Source of the DNA: a virus
Direction: 5' to 3' (one strand)
Virus record (IMG/VR): IMGVR_UViG_3300036944_000445
Span: 1-40,431 of that record
Length of the DNA: 40,431 nucleotides
The first letter of the stretch is position 1; each line of letters opens with the position of its first letter. A program made the position numbers and the translations under genes. The notes beneath the pieces were generated by a model that was given only the letters and a program-made list of their open reading frames with translations, was not told the origin of the DNA and did no database searches. Below are positions 37,867-40,431 of this stretch, piece by piece.

Positions 37867-38090
37867 CTTTGCTGGGTTTGATTTTTTTGGTGCTTTGCAT
37901 CAGGGCAAAGCTTTGCCTGTCGTTTTTTGGCTTGTCTTGCCTGGGTGATGGCTTTGCTTTGCCTGTCGTTTGCTGGGTGCTTTGCCTTGCTTACTGGGTT
38001 TGCTTTGCCTGATCAGGTGCTGGGTTTTGCTTTGCTTGCTGCAATCAATGGGGGTTGACTGTCTGACAGGGTTAAAAATGATCCATAAAA

Positions 38091-38107
38091 CCCGTTTAAC
38101 GGGCTTT
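38091..38107 (+). terminator. weak terminator-like hairpin
   Basis: CCCGTT-T-AACGGG, a compact stem followed by CTTTTGG. The T run is short, and AAAA precedes it on the other strand, so it could act weakly in either direction as a backup to the main terminator at 37846. Confidence 0.35.
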
Positions 38108-38194
38108 TGGTGCGATTTTCTGGGTTGCAGCTACCTGTGGTGCATCTATAGGCGATATGCGATTGTGCGCTGTTCTATGCGATTTTCCAAAATC

Positions 38195-38211
38195 TATGGG
38201 GGTTTACCCCT
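38195..38211. promoter_or_regulatory. palindromic operator-like copy 3
   Basis: On the minus strand this reads TAGGGGTAAACCCCCAT with the CAAC flank also present, matching copies 1 and 2 but with one extra base in the core. No gene starts immediately beside it in either orientation, so it may be a decoy, an origin-linked site or a remnant. Confidence 0.4.
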
Positions 38212-38352
38212 AGTTGCCCCCCTCGTTGACCCCCTTGGATCACCTTCTGGCGATGAAATTTTTCCAGAATAAAAGACCCCCCCTCCCCAAAAAATTTAGA
38301 CCTCTCTAAAAAAATCAGGCCATTTTTCAGGATTTCCCACAGCTTTTTGTCC

Positions 38353-38380
38353 AAAAAAAAGACCCCCTTTCGGAGGTCTA
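38353..38380 (-). terminator. intrinsic terminator of the leftward operon (38401 upward)
   Basis: Reading leftward: AGACC TCC GAAA GGGGGTCT and then a run of eight T. Strong GC-rich stem with a GAAA loop, about 20 bases after the stop codon of the 38401-38763 gene. Nothing comparable is seen at the other end of that operon. Confidence 0.9.
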
Positions 38381-38400
38381 AGGTCCAACTCTCAAGGAAA

Positions 38401-38763
38401 TCACTTCAAGAATTTGAGCTTGTAAATCGTACTGTCAATCAAGTCAGCAATCTCGTCAATGGCATTTTGGATCTCAGTGTCCTGCGGTAGCAATTCCCGT
38501 TCGTCTTTCACAAAGTCTTTCAGGGATCGCAACTCATCCAGGGCGTTGTCCATTGGTGGGTAGTAGTCAACAGGATATTCAATCAACTCTTCTGTAATGC
38601 CTTGAATACCCTCTGCAACCACATCAACCAAGCCTGGTAATGCTTCGTAGAAAGCCCCCAAAGCCATGTGTTCAGCATAACTGGTGCTTTTCAAGTGCAA
38701 CAGGTGCGTGTTGGTAGCTGCATGGAGCAGCGTCAGTATGAATTGACCAACATCTTTGTTCAT
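38401..38763 (-). CDS. DUF5856-like (ferritin/Dps-like) phage protein, 120 aa
   Basis: Four-helix pattern: helix 1 FILTLLHAATNTHLLHLKST (7-26), helix 2 EHMALGAFYEALPGLVDVVA (31-50), helix 3 DNALDELRSLKDFVKDEREL (71-90), helix 4 DEIADLIDSTIYKLKF. The first two helices resemble the DUF5856 phage family and, loosely, Dps/ferritin-like four-helix proteins that meet DNA or store metal. The His and Glu pattern (THLLHL and EHMALGAFYEA) is suggestive but not diagnostic of a di-iron site. Last gene of the leftward operon, coupled by a four-base overlap. Confidence 0.6.
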   Translation of the reverse strand: MNKDVGQFILTLLHAATNTHLLHLKSTSYAEHMALGAFYEALPGLVDVVAEGIQGITEELIEYPVDYYPPMDNALDELRSLKDFVKDERELLPQDTEIQNAIDEIADLIDSTIYKLKFLK

Positions 38764-39056
38764 ATCAAGCCCTTGTCTTTCAAAATCTGTCGGGATTTAA
38801 CCATTGCCATTGTAAAAGCATCTTCAACATTATCCAAGGATAGATGTTCTGGGCGTTTTCTTTGTCTGTCGTACACCTGATGACAGGCATAACAACCATA
38901 AGCCCCATGCTGATCTTCTGCCTTCTTGCCCATCCCTTTGCCATGTTCGTATCGATTACTGTGACACCAGACAACAGTCTCGGGGTTGTAGTTGCAAACA
39001 CCAGAAAGGTTGATTGTGCAATCTTCCCCTCTAGCGCTCTGTCTGATCTTACTCAT
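38760..39056 (-). CDS. DUF1364/YbcO-like HNH-type nuclease, 98 aa
   Basis: Matches the family typified by YbcO-like phage nucleases: R-x-SARGEDCTINLSGVCNYN with ETVVWCH, then GMGKKAEDQHGAYGCYACHQ and VYDRQRKRPE. Cysteines and histidines (C13, C21, CH at 31-32, CYACH near 55-59) form a zinc-stabilised beta-beta-alpha nuclease site. At 98 residues it is the normal length. It probably cuts phage or host DNA during recombination or replication. Overlaps of four bases with both neighbours. Confidence 0.82.
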   Translation of the reverse strand: MSKIRQSARGEDCTINLSGVCNYNPETVVWCHSNRYEHGKGMGKKAEDQHGAYGCYACHQVYDRQRKRPEHLSLDNVEDAFTMAMVKSRQILKDKGLI

Positions 39057-39379
39057 GGAAGATTTTTAAGTTCTTGGCGCTTGGAATACTCTTGGGTCTT
39101 CCAGGTGTCATGGCGCATTTGAGCAGCCAACAGCATGAACTTCAGACTCTCTTCCTCTTCTGTTGCAGCTTGCAAACCCCTTAGTTGGGCTTCGTAGTCA
39201 GGATGAGCATAGGCATAAGCTTCTTTGTTGCCAAGAGTACCCTCCTCTTGGCTCATCAAACGGCTCTTGATTGTCCTCAAGTAGTTTTCGATAAACACCC
39301 GCTCTGCCTTTGCTTTTGCAAATTTAGGGGCGTTTTCCATGATGTATGCCACGCATTTGTTTGGGTTTATTTCATTCAT
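39053..39379 (-). CDS. helical hypothetical protein, 108 aa
   Basis: All-helical, charged protein: YIMENAPKFAKAKAERVFIE, NYLRTIKSRLMSQEEG, YEAQLRGLQAATEEEESLKF. It matches a recurring unannotated phage family found beside YbcO-like nucleases, but no function can be given. The start shares a base with the previous stop (TAATG or similar tight junction at 39379). Confidence 0.65.
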   Translation of the reverse strand: MNEINPNKCVAYIMENAPKFAKAKAERVFIENYLRTIKSRLMSQEEGTLGNKEAYAYAHPDYEAQLRGLQAATEEEESLKFMLLAAQMRHDTWKTQEYSKRQELKNLP

Positions 39380-39654
39380 TACGATTCCAATTTTTCATCA
39401 ATTAATTTCTGTACACCAGCACTCAGGTCACCTTCACCCATGTCCATCAGGAGAAGATATTGCATCCTGGTGTGATTGATGTACACCTTTGCGTCATAGG
39501 GTCTGTCTCTTTTCTTTCCAGCCCCTTTACGCCTACCACCCCACTTACCAATAGGTCGGCCAAGGCGCTTTGCTCTGGCTTCCCTACGTTTCTCACGTTC
39601 CTCAAGTACCAGCCACTCTGGTTTCTTGTAGACAAACGGGTCATCTATTTCCAT
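39379..39654 (-). CDS. basic hypothetical protein, probably DNA-binding, 91 aa
   Basis: ATG at 39654 overlaps the previous stop in TGATG. Arg/Lys-rich middle (EEREKRREARAKRLGRPIGK, WGGRRKGAGKKRDRPYDAKV) and a helical C-terminal end (RMQYLLLMDMGEGDLSAGVQ). The ARRLGRP / GAGKK pattern could be an AT-hook-like or nucleic acid contact. Function not known. Confidence 0.65.
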   Translation of the reverse strand: MEIDDPFVYKKPEWLVLEEREKRREARAKRLGRPIGKWGGRRKGAGKKRDRPYDAKVYINHTRMQYLLLMDMGEGDLSAGVQKLIDEKLES

Positions 39655-40184
39655 CAAACTTGCTCCTCAAAAACAAATTTAATCGGAATTTGTTTTGGCT
39701 TTCTCTTTGGAGGCTCACCAATAATTGGTCGTGCTTTCCTCATTCGCATCTCTTCTTGCACAATGAACAATGCTTGCTCCATGTCTCTTACAGAACAGTT
39801 GTCCAGTTGGACATCATGCAGATCCATTACCAACTTGACAGCATTCATCTCTGGACCAGTAAAAACAAAATTGTCTCTCTCAACACCACGCTTACCCATC
39901 GTGTAAATAGCGTCTTGTGCTGTTCTGATCTCTTCAGCCCAGTCTCGTCCCAAGTCTTCACGGATTCGAATTAAGGCTTCACTCATGTTGACAGAGGCAA
40001 TCAGGATGTCTACGTGATCTCTTGTTCCTTGTCCTTTTAAAATGGAGTCAAGTGCTTCATGGTTCTTGAGTTTCAATGCAACACCAGCAGCAGGGAGTGT
40101 TCCTACCTTTTTCATACCAGCAACAATCCAAGTTAGATTGTCGTAACGAACACCACGGGGTTTGTATTTGCTTTTCTTTCTCAT
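39654..40184 (-). CDS. conserved phage hypothetical protein, 176 aa
   Basis: N-terminus RKKSKYKPRGVRYDNLTWIV then GMKKVGTLPAAGVALKLKNH is a recurring phage family of unknown role; the middle is helical (RIREDLGRDWAEEIRTAQDA, EMNAVKLVMDLHDVQLDNCS) and the end is basic (PPKRKPKQIPIKF). The ATG at 40184 overlaps the DUF1289 gene stop by four bases. Its conserved place in such operons points to regulation or DNA metabolism, but no motif shows it. Confidence 0.65.
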   Translation of the reverse strand: MRKKSKYKPRGVRYDNLTWIVAGMKKVGTLPAAGVALKLKNHEALDSILKGQGTRDHVDILIASVNMSEALIRIREDLGRDWAEEIRTAQDAIYTMGKRGVERDNFVFTGPEMNAVKLVMDLHDVQLDNCSVRDMEQALFIVQEEMRMRKARPIIGEPPKRKPKQIPIKFVFEEQV

Positions 40185-40375
40185 TTCACTCTGTCCTTGT
40201 ATCTGTTATATCGCCAAGCTGTTGCTTCTTTGTCAATGCGCTTCCAGATGATTTCACGCTGTTCTTCAGGTAAGAAATTCCACTCTGCAACTTCCATGTA
40301 TGTACGGCCACATCCATCACAGGTTTCTGTGTAAAGCGTAGTGCAAACAGCAATACATGGGCTATCTGGCCGCAT
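40181..40375 (-). CDS. DUF1289 protein, 64 aa
   Basis: Short protein starting MRPDSPCIAVCTTLYTETCD followed by GCGRTYMEVAEWNFLPEEQR, exactly the DUF1289 signature with four cysteines (CIAVC and CDGCG) likely binding zinc. The ATG at 40375 lies inside the end of the partial upstream gene, with GGAG eight bases before it; a longer start at 40396 lacks family support. Function unknown; the family is common in bacteria and occasionally in phages. Confidence 0.8.
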   Translation of the reverse strand: MRPDSPCIAVCTTLYTETCDGCGRTYMEVAEWNFLPEEQREIIWKRIDKEATAWRYNRYKDRVK

Positions 40376-40431
40376 GGATGAATCTCCAATCACCACAACG
40401 GGCGCAACGATATGCTGGACGATCTTTGTTA
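40362..40431 (-). CDS. C-terminal fragment of a gene running off the window, CxxC-containing
   Basis: The last 22 residues of an open frame entering from the right edge: NKDRPAYRCARCGDWRFIHA then AR and stop. CARC suggests a zinc finger or ribbon end. It overlaps the start of the DUF1289 gene by 14 bases, the same coupling as elsewhere in the operon, so it is likely genuine. Not enough sequence to name. Confidence 0.45.
   Translation of the reverse strand, partial: NKDRPAYRCARCGDWRFIHAAR

Larger units (their letters stand above)
37866..38400. repeat. repeat-rich non-coding region after the accessory operon
   Basis: About 535 bases without a convincing gene. From 37866 to about 38045 degenerate repeats of GCTTTGC and GCTGGGT dominate; GCTTTGCCTGTCGTTT occurs exactly twice (37910-37925, 37956-37971) and GGCAAAGCTTTGCC (37904-37917) is a perfect palindrome. 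A hairpin CCCGTT-T-AACGGG lies at 38091-38103 followed by CTTTT. The third operator-like copy is at 38194-38216. The rest, to 38350, is G/C-run and A-run rich. An ORF of 100 codons (37970-38272) reads through the repeats and looks spurious. Confidence 0.6.

Noticed and set aside
37970-38272. 100-codon plus-strand ORF after the accessory terminator
   Set aside because: Cys/Leu-rich translation of low-complexity repeats, no ribosome site, and it starts beyond a strong terminator.
1-40431. tRNA genes, integrase, CI/Cro repressor, transposase, anti-CRISPR with known motifs
   Set aside because: Searched by eye in gene-free regions and among proteins; none found. Absence in an incomplete genome is not proof.

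Overview
The window looks like most of the genome of a short-tailed, P22-like tailed phage (Caudoviricetes, podovirus architecture). It carries a large terminase, a P22-type portal of about 720 residues, a scaffold, an SU10/DUF5309-type major capsid protein, a head-tail adaptor, a tail-fibre cluster and candidate ejection proteins, with no tape measure, tail tube or sheath gene. Many small proteins resemble families I associate with phages of freshwater Burkholderiales, so a betaproteobacterial host is my best guess, by inference only. No integrase, CI-type repressor, tRNA, CRISPR array, reverse transcriptase, DNA polymerase or RNA polymerase was seen.

Layout. (1) 1-5187, leftward: an early operon of small, tightly overlapping genes, with a winged-helix replication initiator, a DnaB-like helicase and a RusA resolvase. 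It appears to continue across the window ends into 40431-38401 (DUF1289, a DUF1364/YbcO-like nuclease, a DUF5856-like protein) and to stop at a strong terminator near 38360. The two window ends do not join into a sensible gene, so some sequence is probably missing between them. (2) 5188-5295: a divergent control region with a perfect palindromic operator. (3) 5296-8129, rightward: ERF-family annealing protein with a probable ssDNA-binding partner, MazG-like, DUF3310 and KFRKKPV-type proteins. (4) 35259-8098, leftward: the late operon. In transcription order it holds a GNAT-like protein, putative TerS, several conserved unknowns, TerL, portal, scaffold, capsid (then a terminator), adaptor, a fibre cluster with three S74-chaperone fibres and two homing endonucleases, a tail-hub-like protein, a pentad-repeat fibre, a tail assembly chaperone, disordered or glycine-rich proteins that may be ejected, and a lysis cassette (small membrane proteins, 3TM holin, GH19 endolysin). 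(5) 35260-36058: about 800 bp of non-coding DNA with two perfect DnaA boxes, three CTAGGGGGGT repeats and several inverted repeats; this is the best origin candidate. (6) 36059-37843, rightward: an accessory operon of mostly tiny genes around a GP88-family protein, ending in a terminator, followed by about 550 bp of repeat-rich non-coding DNA.

The phage seems to bring its own initiator, helicase, annealing protein and resolvase and to borrow the host polymerase. The same dyad operator (TAGGG, short A-rich core, CCCTA) lies at 5223-5237, 35954-35968 and 38195-38211, which suggests that a single regulator controls the early, accessory and origin regions.
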